Assembly: GCA_024291935.2 (NCBI GenBank)
Contig: CM044313.1
Coordinates: forward strand, 86,427,001-86,491,000
From: Okapia johnstoni
Lineage: Eukaryota > Chordata > Mammalia > Artiodactyla > Giraffidae
DNA length: 64,000 nt
Direction of reading: 5' to 3'
The position numbers and the translations under genes were made by a program. Every line of letters begins with the position of its first letter. Positions within the stretch are counted from its first letter, which is position 1. The notes below the pieces were generated by a model, which saw only the letters and a program-made list of their open reading frames with translations, ran no database searches and had not been told where the DNA came from. Below, piece after piece: positions 23,011 to 34,095 of the stretch.

Positions 23011-23849
23011 AAAACAAAGAGAGCGCCCTCTCCTATATTTGATATTTTAACATATCTTTTAATTTAAACCCTTTTTTGTGTTCACTGTCATTATTCTCAC
23101 CATTTCCGTGGGCTGTGGATATGTTCTTAGTTCTGAACTCCACTCTGTTTATGTCAAACTCCCAATCAAACTGGTTTTTCTTTACGAGGCAGTCAGCTTG
23201 AGCTGGTAAATGGTTCCACCCAGAGTCCAATTTCTTAGCCTTTATTTTGGACTGCAATTCTTGGATTTTTGAATGAAAGCCCGTAGCCTGTAGTTCTGTC
23301 CTCAAATCCCAATGGGACCTGTTAGTGACTGTGTGGAGTCCCAGGCCACAGTTCCCGTTAGTTGAGATCTACTGGCTCAATCCCATTCCAGTTCAAAGTC
23401 CTTTGGTGGGAAATTGTGTTGGTGAGTTCAGAGTCTTTTCTTGGCCAGGATGCAGTAATATCTCTTGGTGATAGCCAATATATTAAGGTTCCCATGTGTA
23501 TTTGTCTTGTTTTCTAGAGACAGAAACTGTTAGAAGGATAACAGTTAGTGGGACTCTTGGAAGTCAAAGAAGCCACAAAAATGGTGAGTTTGGTTGAACA
23601 TTTAAGAGCTAATAGAGATTTTACCACCTAACTCAAAGACTCCTGTGCTAGGAGAAAATGGTCACGGAACAGATTAGATTACACTAGGTCAACACAATCT
23701 CAAGAATATTTCCATGCAAGAGGTACAGATAAAACACTACACCATCTCCCACATCAGGTCTTAGTTTGGCTCTGAGAAACAAAAAAAAAAAAAAAAAAGG
23801 CTTAGCTCAAATAAATATATAATAGTAAAATGAAATCTTTAAATCCAAA
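23011..23849. other. Unassigned sequence upstream of the ERV gag remnant
   Basis: No 5' LTR is seen, although this is where it or the leader would be expected. An A18 tract lies at 23781-23798. A 90-codon minus-strand frame (23033-23305) has no recognisable motif. Confidence 0.35.
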
Positions 23850-24279
23850 GTCAGGTGTGTCACCTCCTGGCACACCTTCTTATTTTGTGTCCCAGGAATA
23901 TAGCGCAGAAGCTGTAGATATCTACAAAAATGGAAAAATCTTGCTAAAAACAAACTAGAATTACGTTATGGAAAATGTTCCATTTAGAGAAGATTATTCA
24001 TGTAAGAAATTCACTTGATAGTAATGGTTCCCAAATTAAACAAACAATGGGATACCTATTTTAATTGGCATGCAGAAGCTTCCAAAAGACTTCAGGAGTC
24101 CAAAATATCTCATTAAAAGATTTACTATAGAAGGCTAATGAAAATTAAAGATACAAAAAGTACTTAATACAAAAGACAATAGGACTAATCTGACTCCTAT
24201 TGTTCCTCTCTTTCTCTCTTCACTTGCAGACTCACATTTTATTAACTCTTTGTCTGAGCTGTCTTTTCAGTCTGAAGAC

Positions 24280-24281
<2 letters not shown>

Positions 24282-24342
<61 letters not shown>

Positions 24343-24346
24343 TTTT
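24282..24346. repeat. (TA)n microsatellite followed by a T tract
   Basis: About 26 uninterrupted TA units (24282-24333) followed by T13. Tracts of this length are usually highly polymorphic and cruciform-prone. Confidence 0.95.
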
Positions 24347-24620
24347 AATAAAACTCCCAAATGGTAGAGGAACCTCCATGGATATCTTTCACCTCTTGAT
24401 CAAAGACCCAACTATGGGCCATAGTTTAATGATTTTCTAAACCTAAGGAGGAAACCCAAAGGTTTTTTGAAGAATTTAGAGTCACTGTCAAGGACTATAT
24501 GACCCAAGGCTTCCAAATCTTTACCAGCTTATGCACCCAATGAAACCCACAAATGGAAGCAGGAAACAGGAAAAAATCCAAGATGATATTGGAAATTTTA
24601 AATCTTCAATACGTTCCCTT

Positions 24621-24822
24621 GCTGCTGCTGCTTCTGCTAAGTCACTTAGGTCATGTCCAACCATGTGTGACCCCATAGATGCATGAAATTTAAAAGTGAA
24701 AGTGAAGTCACTCAGTCCTATCCAACTCTTAGTGACTCCATGGACTGCAGCCTACCAGGCTCCTCCGTCCATGGGATTTTCCAGGCAAGAGTACTGGAGT
24801 GGGGTGCCATTGCCTTCTCCAA
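24621..24822 (-). mobile_element. BOV-A2 SINE with internal deletion
   Basis: Antisense BOV-A2 whose first monomer lacks about 95 bp: the sequence jumps from 'gaccccatagatg' to 'catgaaatttaaaagtgaaa'. 'atg' at the joint is present at both consensus edges, pointing to a microhomology deletion. The flanking 12-base duplication with one mismatch is at 24609-24620 and 24823-24834. Confidence 0.92.
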
Positions 24823-25043
24823 ATATGTTCCCTTAATGGACCAGAAAAATATTGCAAAATAGCAACTGAATTTTTATAAGTCATTCCTAGAGTCTTCCCT
24901 GCCTATAATAATAGGTCAATTATTCAAACATGCTAACCAAAAAAGATGAATCTGTGGTAGATTTTAAAGATTGCTCAGAACCCGCTTCTTACAGCATTCA
25001 AGGTTTCATACAATAAATCAGGTCAATCAATCTAACCTGTTAC

Positions 25044-25253
25044 GTGCTTGTGTTCAGTGGTGTCCAACTTTTTGCAACCATATAGACTATAGCCCGCCAG
25101 GCTCCTCTGACCATGGGATTCTCCAGGCAAGAATACTGGAGTGGGTTGCCATGTTTACCTCCAGGGTATCTTTCTGACCTAAGGATCGAACCCACATCTC
25201 CTGTGTCTCATGCTTTGCAGGCAGATTCTTTACTGCTGAGTCAGGGGGAACCC
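25044..25253 (-). mobile_element. Bov-tA SINE
   Basis: Full-length antisense copy inserted at the end of the gag remnant. A second antisense Bov-tA starts within ten bases. Confidence 0.92.
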
Positions 25254-25261
25254 TAATCTCC

Positions 25262-25488
25262 TCTACATACTTGCTAAATTGCTCCAGTTGTGTCACACTC
25301 TTTGTGACCCTGTGGACTGTAGCCTGCCAGGCTCCTCTATCCATTGGATTCTCCAGGCAAGAATACTGGAGTGGGTTGCTTTGCCCTTCTCCAGGGGATC
25401 TTCCCTACCCAGGGATTGGACCTGTGTCTCTTCTCCTGCACTGGCAAGCTGGTTCTTTACCACTAGCACCACCTGGGAAGGGAAGCCT
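25262..25488 (-). mobile_element. Bov-tA SINE with target-site duplication
   Basis: Second antisense Bov-tA of a head-to-tail pair. The direct repeat 'taatctcc' (25254-25261 and 25489-25496) marks it as a separate insertion rather than a duplication of its neighbour. Confidence 0.92.
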
Positions 25489-25554
25489 TAATCTCCAGCT
25501 GCCCTGTGTGTAAATGGATTATCTCCTAAGATTAGTGGATTGATAAAAAGGCAG

Positions 25555-27597
25555 ACCTAAATCACTTAACCTAAATCAAATCCCTTATGACTATACAGTA
25601 GAAGTGAGAAATAGATTTAAAGGACTAGATCTGATAGAATACCTGATGAACTATGGATGGAGGTTCGTGACATTGTACAGGAGACAGGAATCAAGACCAT
25701 CCCCAAGAAAATGAAATGCAAAAGAGCAAAATGGCTGTCTGAGGAGGCCGTACAAATAGCTGTGAAAAGACGGAAGCGAAAAGCAAAGGAGAAAAGGAAA
25801 GATATACCCATATGAATGCAGAGTTCCAAAGAACAGCAAGGAGAGATAAGAAAGCCTTCCTCAGCGATCAATGCAAAGAAATAGAGGAAAACAATAAAAT
25901 GGGAAAGACTAGAGAACTCTTCAAGAAAATAAGAGATACCAAAGGAACATTTCATGCAAAGATGGGCTCAATAAAGGAAAGAAGCAGAAGATATTAAGAA
26001 GAGGTGGCAAGAATACACAGAAGAATTGTACAAAAAAGTTCTTCATGACCCAGAAAATCATGATGGTGTGATCACTCACCTAGAGGCAGACATCCTGGAA
26101 TGTGAAGTCAAGTGAGCCTTAGGAAGCATCATACGAACAAAGCTAGTGGAGGTGATGGAATTCCAGTTGAGCTATTTCAAATGCTAAAAGATGATGCTGT
26201 AAAAGTGCTGTACTCAATATGCCAACAAATATGGAAAACTCAGCAGTGGCCACAGGATTGGAAAAGGTCAGTTTTCATTCCAATCCCAAAGAAAGGCAAT
26301 GCCAAAGAATGCTCAAATTACCACACAATTGCACTCATCTCACAAACTAGTAAAGTAATGCTTAAAATTTTCCAAGCCAGGCTTCAGCAATATGTGAACC
26401 GTGAACTTCCAGATGTTCAAGCTGGTTTTAGAAAAGGCAGAGGAACCAGAGATCGAATTGCCAACATCCGATGGATCATCAAAAAAGCAAGAGAGCACCA
26501 GAAAAACATCTATTTCTGCTTCATTGACTATGCCAAAGCCTTTGACTGTGTGGATCACAATAAACTGTGGAAAATTCTGAAAGAGATGAGAATACCAGAC
26601 CACCTGACCTGCCTCTTGAGAAACCTGTATGCAGGTCAGGAAGCAACAGTTAGAACTGGACATGGAACAACAGACTGGTTGCAAATAGCCAACGGAGTAT
26701 GTCAAGGCTGTATATTGTCACCCTGCTTATTTAACTTATATGCAGAGTACATCATGAGAAACGCTGGGCTGGAGGAAGCACAAGCTGGAATCCAGATTGC
26801 CAGGAGAAATACCAATAACCTCAGATATGCAGATGACACCACCCTTATGGCAGAAAGTGAAGAAGAACTAAAGAGCCTCTTGATGAAAGTGAAAGAGGAG
26901 AGAGAAAACGTTGGCTTAAAGCTCAACATTTAGTAAACTAAGATCATGGTATCCGGTCCCATCACTTCATGGCAGATAGATGGAGAAACAGTGGAAACAG
27001 TGTCAGACTTTATTTTTCTGGGCTCCAAAAGCATTGCAGATGGTGACTGCAGCCATGAAATTAAGAGACACTTACTCCTTGGAAGGAAAGTTATGACCAT
27101 CCTAGATAGCATATTAAAAAGCAGAGACATCACTTTGCCAACAAAGGTCCATCTAGTCAAGGCTATGGTTTTTCCAGTGGTCATGTATGGATGTGAGATT
27201 TGGACTATAAAGGAAGCTGAGTTCCGAAGAATTGATGCTTTTGAATTGTGCTGGAGAAGACTCTTGAGAGTTCCTTGGACTGCAAGGAAATCCAACCAGT
27301 CCATCCTAAAGGAGATCAGTCCTGGGTGTTCATTGGAAGGACTGATGTTGAAGTTGAAACTCCAATACTTTGGCTACCTGATGTGAAGAGCTGACTCATT
27401 GGAAAATACCCTGATGCTGGGAAAGATTGATGGCAGGAAGAGAAGGGGAAGACGGAGGATGAGATGGCTGGATGGCATCACTAACTCAATGGACATGGGT
27501 TTGGGTGGACTTAGGGATTTAGTAATGGACAGGGAGACTTGGCATGCTGTGGTTCATGGTTTCGCATAGAGTCAGACACTCCTGAGCGACTGAACTG
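25555..27597 (+). mobile_element. BovB LINE, about 2.0 kb, sense
   Basis: 5'-truncated BovB that begins just downstream of the endonuclease core and extends to the typical tail at 27597 ('gagcgactgaactgaaa'). Relative to the family, about 20 bases are missing near 25985. It was inserted between the gag and protease remnants of the ERV. It has the best-preserved reverse transcriptase frame in the window. Confidence 0.96.
26112..27386 (+). pseudogene. BovB reverse transcriptase ORF, nearly open, one internal stop
   Basis: One frame runs from 26112 to 27386 with a single internal stop (TAG at 26931-26933), where the family has a glutamine codon. Before the stop lie 273 codons with the fingers, motif A ('CFIDYAKAFDCVDH') and the catalytic box YADD at 26826-26837 ('NLRYADDTTLMAE'). 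After it the frame reopens for about 150 codons of thumb/C-terminal region. The frame then ends early at TGA (27384-27386), where the family has CGA, so the last 60-70 residues are lost. The endonuclease domain is absent, so autonomous movement is impossible. Confidence 0.93.
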
Positions 27598-27599
27598 AA

Positions 27600-28250
27600 A
27601 ACAGACAGAGAATAGAATTGGAGGTCACCAATGTGAATTTATGACAATAGCTGAGCACTTTGAAAAGAGTTTGGAAATAGACTGCAGGCAAAAATCTGCC
27701 AAGCTGTTGGCCTTACAGCTACAATGGCTCCAAGGCCAGAGCCTGAAATAGCACCTGGAACCCCTGCCCCATGGCATCCTTCTAGAAGTCATTCATCAAA
27801 ATCATGGTCCAAAGACTGATTCATCTGTAATCAACTGGGAACCTAGAAAGAAGAATGTCTTCAAAGGTCCTAAGCAAATTCTTCAAGTTGAGGACTTCCA
27901 TATGGGACTCAGAGGTGTTCTTCAGTAAACTGTTACCATAATTCCCTTAAAGTGTCAAGCAGAAACTAAAGTTAAAATTAATGGGAAACCTTGCCAAATT
28001 CTAGGTGATGCTGGAGTTAACACTTTTTACTTTAAAGCTACTCTCATAAGACAATAATCCCTTGGAGTGAAAAAAGGTTTCTGTGGTAGGGGTATTTAAT
28101 AAAGTTAAAATAGAACTCCTTTCTTAACCAGTTCAAATGACTCTGGGACCTTTCACTGAAAACCATTTGTTTTTGTTATGGGATATGGTCCCAATCTATC
28201 AGGCAGAGGTCTCCATTCTAATTTAAAAGGGCTAATAACTTTACTTCGAA
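27600..28250 (+). pseudogene. ERV gag-pro junction and aspartic protease remnant
   Basis: After the BovB the ERV resumes. Around 27950-28060 the translation includes 'KINGKPCQILGDAGVNTFYF', which fits a retroviral protease active-site region. The catalytic Asp (28007-28009) is kept, but the usual D-T/S-G is D-A-G. Downstream 'LGPFTENHLFLL' matches the protease C-terminal part. Stops are present. The family role is cleavage of Gag and Pol polyproteins; this copy is dead. Confidence 0.7.
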
Positions 28251-28528
28251 TGGAGACCTTGCCTTCAAATCATCTGATCAACTTGAACCAGATCTTTTAT
28301 GGTCTCTGTAATTTAACCTCTATATAGAAGAGGAAAACTTCAACAGGCAACCTCTAACTAATCATACTGTTCAAAAATCTGTGGGCTAATTCTAACACTG
28401 ATATTGGGAGGATAGAAAGTATTGAACCTGTACAATCTTTCTAAATTGCCTCAATATTCACTGAAGCCTGAGGGCATACATGCTCATAGTCATCAAAAGT
28501 GGAAGATCTAATAGTGCAGGAGAGTCTG

Positions 28529-28742
28529 TGTGTTCATGCTTAGTCGCTCAGTTGTGTCTGACTCTTTTCCACTCCATAGACTGTAGCCTGCCAGGCTCCT
28601 CTGTCCATGGGGATTTTCCAGGCTAGAATACTGGAGTGGGTAGCCTTTTCCTTCTCTAAGGGATCTTCCTAACCCAGGGATCAAAACCCAGTCTCCCACA
28701 CTGTGGGAAGATTCTTTACCAGCTGAGCAACAAGGGAAGCCC
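28529..28742 (-). mobile_element. Bov-tA SINE
   Basis: Full-length antisense copy inside the ERV RT remnant, ending with 'caacaagggaagccc'. Confidence 0.92.
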
Positions 28743-28942
28743 ATCTCAAAAATGAATTAAGCTAATTCAAGAATTTCCTAAGCCTATAGCTTCATGGATT
28801 TGTAGGACTAACTGATTAATACACACTATGGATTTCTATTTTATGTCTATTGTGTTCCTCATTCTATGAACTTACCAAAATTTCACTCCTTGAACTCCTT
28901 CCTTGGGAAGATAAACCTGAACAGGCTTTTAAAAATCTAAAA

Positions 28943-30106
28943 GACGTTTCCTAAGGCAAAGGAAATGAAAGCAAAAATAAACAAGTGTGACCTAATCAAA
29001 TGCATAAGCTTTTGCACTCCAAGGAAACTATAAACAAAAAGACAACCTGCAGAATGGGAGAAAATATTTTCAAACAGTGTGACCAACAGGTATTAATTTC
29101 CAAAATATACAAACAGCTCATACAACTCAATATTAAAAAAAAAAGCAACCTAATAATGAAAAAGCAGAAGATCTAAATAGACATTTCTTCAAAGAAGATG
29201 TACAGATTGCCAACAGGCACATGAAAAAGTGCTTAACATACCTAATTATTGGAGAATTGCAAATCAAAACTACAACAAGCTATCAGCTCATACTAGTTAA
29301 AGTAGCCATCACCCATAAAGTTTACAAATAATAAATGCCAGAGAGGGTTTGGAGTAAAGCAAACCCTCCTCAACTGTTAGTGGGAATGTAAGTTGGTCTA
29401 GCTCACTATGGAAAACAGGATGAAATTTCCTTAAAAACAAAAAATAGAGTCACCATATGATCCAGTAATCTCACTCCTGGACATATATCCAAAAAAACTC
29501 TATAGTTTGAAAAACTTCACTCACGCCAGTGTTTATAGCAGCACTATTTACAGTAGACAAGACATGGAAGCAACCTAAATGTTCATTGACAGATGAGTGG
29601 ATAAAGAAGATGCAACATAAATACATATACACACATACTGGAATATTGTTCAGCCATAGAAAAGAGTGAAATAATGCCATCTGAAGCCACGCAGATAGAC
29701 CTAGAGATTATCATACTAAATGAAGTAAGTCAGACAAAGACAAATTTCATATTACTTATACATGGAATCTAAAAAAATGATACAAATGTACTTATTTACA
29801 GAACAGAAACAACTCACAGACATAGAAAACAAACTCATGATTACCACAGGGGAATTCAGGGGAGAGGGATAAATTAGGAGTTTGGGATTAACAGATGCAC
29901 ACTACTATATATAAAACAGATAAGCAGCAAGGTCTTACTGTATAGCACAGGGATCTATAGTATCTTGTAATAACCTAAATGGAAAAGAGTCTGAAAAAGA
30001 ATCTGAATATATGTATACGTTTAACTGAATCCCTTAGTTGTACACCAGAAATTAATACAACATTGTAAACCAAATATACTTCAGTAAAAATTTAAAGAGA
30101 AACCTG
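28943..30106 (+). mobile_element. L1 3' end (artiodactyl type), 5'-truncated, sense
   Basis: About 1.16 kb of the ORF2 C-terminal part and 3' UTR. Landmarks are 'ggaaactataaacaaaaaga', 'aagatgtacagattgccaac', 'tagcagcactatttacagta', 'tactgtatagcacagggatc' and the end 'caacattgtaaaccaaatat'. It is inserted in ERV pol: 'aatctaaaa' (28934-28942) and 'aaactaaaa' (30107-30115) form a 9-base target duplication with one mismatch. It has no open ORF2. Confidence 0.93.
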
Positions 30107-30677
30107 AAACTAAAACAAGAACTTTAAGAAGCACCTGCCCAAGGGCTACCCAACTATTCACAACCTTTCACCTTATTTGTGCATGAAACAGATAACCAAA
30201 TTCTGAGAATGTTCTCACAAGTACATGCTAATAAACTCAGGCCTATTGCCTATCACAGCAAACAAATGAATTCATTTGTTCAGGCTTATCATAGCAGTCT
30301 TAAGATTACAGCCACTGTAAGTGCAAAGTTTGTAGAAGCCTCAGAAGATTCAACCGTAGGAAATAATATATATTTGCAAACTACAAATGCTGTTCAAAAT
30401 TTTCTTAACTCTCTTACATTTCTCTGCAAGCAAGCTAACCTTCTGTGAGATCCTTCTTCCTTGACCATCTAATTTACACCTTAAAATGACAATGTTCTTA
30501 ATCCTGCTATCTTACTATCTCTCCCTGATGAAGGTGAGCCCCATGACTTTGAGGTAATAATGTCCCATTTTGTGACACACTGTTCTGGTTTATAAGATAC
30601 CCCTTTAATTCTTATCTAATGTTGTACGTCGTTGGTTCATACTATAGAAATGAAGATGGGAAATTCCAAGATGGTTA

Positions 30678-31160
30678 TGCTGTTGCTGTTTAGTTGCTAA
30701 GTCGTGTTACGACCCCATGGACTGTAGCATGCCAGGCTTCCCTGTCCTTCACTATCTCCCAGAGTTTAACTCAGTTTGTGCATTGTGTCAGTGATGCCAT
30801 CCAAACATCTTATCCTCTGTCACCCCCTTCTCCACCTGCCCTCAATTTTTCTCAGCATCAGGGTATTTTCCAATGAGTCAGCTCTTCTCATCAGGTGATC
30901 AAAGTATTAGAGCTTCAGCCTCAGCATCAATCCTTCCAATGAATATTTAGGGTTGATTTCCTATAGGATTAACCGGTTTGATCTCCTTGCAGTCCAAGAG
31001 TCTTCTCCAACACCGCAGTTTGAAAGCATCACTTCTTGGGCGCTCAGCCTTCTTTATGGTACAACTCTCACATGTGTACATAACTACTGAAAAAAACATC
31101 GCTTTGACTATATGGTTCTTTGTCTGCAAAGTGATTTCTCTGCTTTTTAATATGCTGTCT
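30678..31160 (-). mobile_element. BovB 3' fragment, older variant
   Basis: Antisense last 480 bp of BovB ('tagttgctaagtcgtgtta' at left, 'ctgctttttaatatgctgtc' at right). It is more diverged than the large copies and interrupts the ERV RNase H region. A short SINE-like scrap ('gggaatggcaaatcacttca') follows at 31165-31200. Confidence 0.88.
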
Positions 31161-31209
31161 GAAAGAAGGGAATGGCAAATCACTTCAGTATTCTTGCCTT
31201 AGGAAACCC

Positions 31210-32640
31210 ATGAATAGTATGATGTTTTGTTGTTACTACCCAATATAAACTACTTGAAAAAGGAAACTTCCCACAAACTAAATCAGCCCAATGAGTAGGT
31301 TTTCATGCCCTTACCAGAGAACACTAGTTGTCAGGTGCTCAGGGGTGCTCAGTCATGTTTGACTCTTCATGACCCATAGACTGTAGCCCACCAGTCTCTT
31401 CTGTCCATGGAGTTTTCCAGGCCAGAATACTGGAGTGGGTTGCCATGTCCTACTCCAGGGGATCTTCCTGACTCAAGGACCCAACCTACATCTCTTGCAC
31501 TGGAAGGTGGATTTTCTACCATTGAGCCACATGGGAAGCCCAGTTGTCAAGACCGACTACTAATATGTAAACTGATAGCCTATATGCCTTTGAGGTTGTG
31601 CATGATTTGGGAATGTTATGGAAATAAAAGGGTTTTCTTATATCCTCTGGAGGCTCAACCATAAATGGACAGGTGAACAATATTCTTATTGCTATTTTCT
31701 CCCCTTCTGAAATTGCTATCATCAACATTGAGGCTTGCTTTAAAAGACTGACTCTGAGTACCAGGGAAATACCTTGACTGTCTTTCATCCATAGGTAGCA
31801 GAAACAGGATCTGTACAGAAGGTAGCACATGTGGATGAAGTTCATTCTGCTTCTACAAAAGAATGATCCCTTGTTGCCAGACTTTTGCCATTTGATGTCC
31901 TTGCAACGTGCCAGCAGTCTGCTTCTGAATCAGAAATATTTACATGAACAAACAATAGTCATAAATTAAGTAATTAGGAAGCCATGATGGCTGTTTGTGT
32001 CTTTCTGGCTCCCTAGCAAATCCCATTGTTAGGTTTTGCCTTCCTTCACTCACCATGGTACATTTAAGTTGACTATTCAAATTATTAATAAATAATAGTG
32101 GGAATACCTGTAAAACTATAAAAACAATTCACCACTAAAGTCTGACCTACCAAGGTCCATAATCCTGGAAAAACTATTCCCAGAGGTCTCAAACCTCTCC
32201 CTACTGGACCCTTTGCACATCTGCAGTTGGCCTCATTGAGCTAAGCACTTAGGATAGATTATCAATATGTTCTTGTTACTGTGTATATATTTTCAGCATG
32301 GAGTGAAGCCTTCCCTGGCTTCAGGCTAATGCCATAGAAACTGTTAGAAAACGTGTTTCTCACTTTGATATTCCTTCCACAGTCTCCAATGAGCAAGGCA
32401 ACCACTTAACTGGGAAAATTGTACAAGCCTTAACAAAAACTTTGCAAAATTCTTACAGTTGCCATTATCCTATCACCCTCAACCATCAGGCAAGGTCAAG
32501 AGAACTAATGGGATCCACAAACGTAAAATCTCTAAACTTAGTGAGACTACTGGACTCTCTTGGCCTAAAGAATTGCTTCTAGCCTTGCTAATTATTTAAA
32601 GTACCCTCTTTGGGAAACATAAGTTCATTCCACATGAAAT
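31210..32640 (+). pseudogene. ERV RNase H / integrase remnant
   Basis: In mixed frames the translation shows RNase H C-terminal and tether motifs ('MIWECYGNKRVFL', 'SPSEIAIINIEA'), then integrase core ('RVSHFDIPSTVSNEQGNHL' near 32370, and 'YHPQPSGKVKRTNGIHK' near 32480-32530). At 32391-32393 the position normally holding the second catalytic Asp of the D,D-35-E triad reads Glu. A Bov-tA (31334-31541) interrupts it. The family role is insertion of viral DNA into the host genome; this copy is inactive through stops and frameshifts. Confidence 0.75.
31334..31541 (-). mobile_element. Bov-tA SINE with target-site duplication
   Basis: Antisense copy in ERV pol. 'agttgtca' occurs on both sides (31326-31333 and 31542-31549). 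Confidence 0.93.
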
Positions 32641-32651
32641 CATCTTGTTTC

Positions 32652-33071
32652 AGCTCATGCTTAGTTGCTCAGTCATGTCCAACTCTTTGTGACACTCTGG
32701 TCTAACCCACCAGGCTCCTCTGTCCATGGGATTTCCTAGGCAAGAATACTGGAGTGGGTTGTTCTTTTTTTCTCCAGAGGAACTTTTCAATCCAGGGATA
32801 GAACCTGCATCTAAAGAACCTGCCTCTAAAGAACCTGCCTGCCTATGAAGGTAGACATAAAAGATGCTGGTTCCATTCATGGGTTGGGAAGATCCCCTGA
32901 AGGAGGGCATGGCAACTCACTCCAGTATTCTTGCCTGAAGAATCCCATGGCCAGAGGAGCCTGGCAGGCTACAGTCCATAGAATCACACAGAGTCAGACT
33001 AGACTGAAGCAACTTAGCTGCACTCCTGGTTGCTTGGCTGATTCATTATCACTGAACCATCAGGGAAGCCC
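32652..33071 (-). mobile_element. Bov-tA SINE split by another Bov-tA
   Basis: Antisense Bov-tA whose tail and body complement occupies 32652-32811 and whose head complement ('attcattatcactgaaccat' to 'cagggaagccc') resumes at about 33035-33071. A sense Bov-tA fills the gap. The element is inserted next to the ERV integrase remnant. Confidence 0.9.
32812..33030 (+). mobile_element. Bov-tA SINE nested inside an opposite-strand Bov-tA
   Basis: Sense Bov-tA from about 32812 ('ctaaagaacctgcctctaaa', head partly duplicated) to about 33025 ('tgaagcaacttagctgcac'). The phrase 'aaagaacctgcct' is repeated in tandem at its start. With the outer copy it forms an inverted repeat with arms of roughly 150 bp. 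Confidence 0.88.
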
Positions 33072-33830
33072 TCCACATGCGATAGTCATCAGTAAACCAA
33101 TGAACTAAGACACCCTTGATTTAGATTATTGAGTTAGAAAGGACCCACTAGGAGATCTTCATGACACAAGATTTGCTTCCTTTGGCAGGGTCATACTGGT
33201 TAGGCTGGTTAGAATTAAATGTAAATGAAAATATGATAAGAAATCTTTCCTCAGCTCTTGATATTTCAGAATCTTCTGCTAAGATGAAAATCCTCAAACT
33301 CTCTGGCAAAGTTGTTCATAATAATAAGATATACCTTGCTTATATGTAAGGTAAGCAGTGAGGTGTCCAGGCTATAGGCAACATTACCTAGTAACCCTAC
33401 CAGGTGTATTGAAACTCAATTACATAAAATCATCAAGCAAACCACTTGATTTAAAAGGGTAACTCCTTGAATGAGGTTTTGCTTTGACCCACTTGATTTT
33501 GATTTTGATTGGTTTGGGTCTTAGGCAATGTCACACCAAACTGAGAACTATCCTGCTTATTTTTAATATAATCACAATAATATCCTTGGTGTGTTTAGTC
33601 TCTCAAAATCCTTAAATGCATGTGCATTCACATCTACTAACTGCCAAGCTGTTGATCTCCATAAGAGTGGAATGTCAGAATGCCTCAGGGATTAAGCAAA
33701 AATATCTTGACCAATGGATGTGACATAAAGGATCCAAAAAAAAAATCTTCAACTGGTAGCTGAGAGTGGCACTAATGCCTTAAAGGTTGACCACATCTCT
33801 CAGCAAAGAGTTTGATAAAAAGCAGAGGAT
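33072..33830 (+). other. ERV 3' internal region, no envelope recognised
   Basis: About 760 bases between the integrase remnant and the LTR. No env domain, signal peptide or transmembrane pattern is recognised. The part just before the LTR is purine-rich ('gataaaaagcagaggat'), as expected of a polypurine tract. Confidence 0.45.
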
Positions 33831-33880
33831 TGTTGAAAAAGGAAACAGCAGGCCAAAATGGAGTCATTTGTGTTAAATAT

Positions 33881-34095
33881 AGGCTTCCCAGGTGGTGCTA
33901 GTAATCAAGAACTTGCCTGCCAATGCAAGAGACATAGAGACACGAGTTCAATCCCTGGGTCAGGAATATCCCCTGGAGGAAGGCATGGCAGCCCATTCCC
34001 AGTATTTTGCCTGAAAAATTCCATGGACAAAGGAGCCTGCTGGGCTACAGTCCATGGGGTCACAAAAGAGTCAGACATGACTGAAGTGACTGAGC
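33881..34095 (+). mobile_element. Bov-tA SINE
   Basis: Sense copy within the ERV LTR, from 'aggcttcccaggtggtgcta' to 'gactgaagtgactgag'. A weak flanking repeat (taaatata/taaataca) may be its target duplication. Confidence 0.9.

Larger units (their letters stand above)
23850..25040 (+). pseudogene. ERV gag remnant
   Basis: Frame-shifting translation shows gag-like blocks: a matrix-type N-terminal patch near 23850-24000 ('PPGTPSYF'), a capsid-like patch at about 24400-24540 and a further capsid patch at about 24840-25040 ('SIIQTC', 'KDESV'-like, 'FLQHSRFHTINQV'). Multiple stops and frame changes occur. A TA microsatellite (24282-24333) and a BOV-A2 (24621-24822) interrupt it. The family role is the structural polyprotein of the particle; this copy is dead. 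Confidence 0.65.
28251..30677 (+). pseudogene. ERV pol: deleted RT, connection and RNase H remnant
   Basis: The start of RT is only faintly visible (28251-28520), and the YxDD palm core is missing, apparently deleted around the Bov-tA at 28529-28742. The connection region ('LPWEDKPEQAFKNLK', ending at about 28942) is cut by the L1 at 28943-30106 and continues at 30107 with 'EAPAQGLPNYSQPFTLFVHE' and the RNase H approach ('RPIAYHSKQMNSF', then 'NVLNPAILLSLP'). Stops at several points make it non-coding. The order matches gammaretroviral-type pol. Confidence 0.75.

Noticed and set aside
25617..25955. 112-codon minus-strand frame
   Set aside because: Reverse-strand shadow of the sense BovB ORF; the same shadow peptide occurs opposite other BovB copies.
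30179..30448. Host gene with an ATG frame of 89 codons
   Set aside because: The text is the RNase H approach of the ERV pol remnant and is continuous with pol motifs on both sides of the L1.
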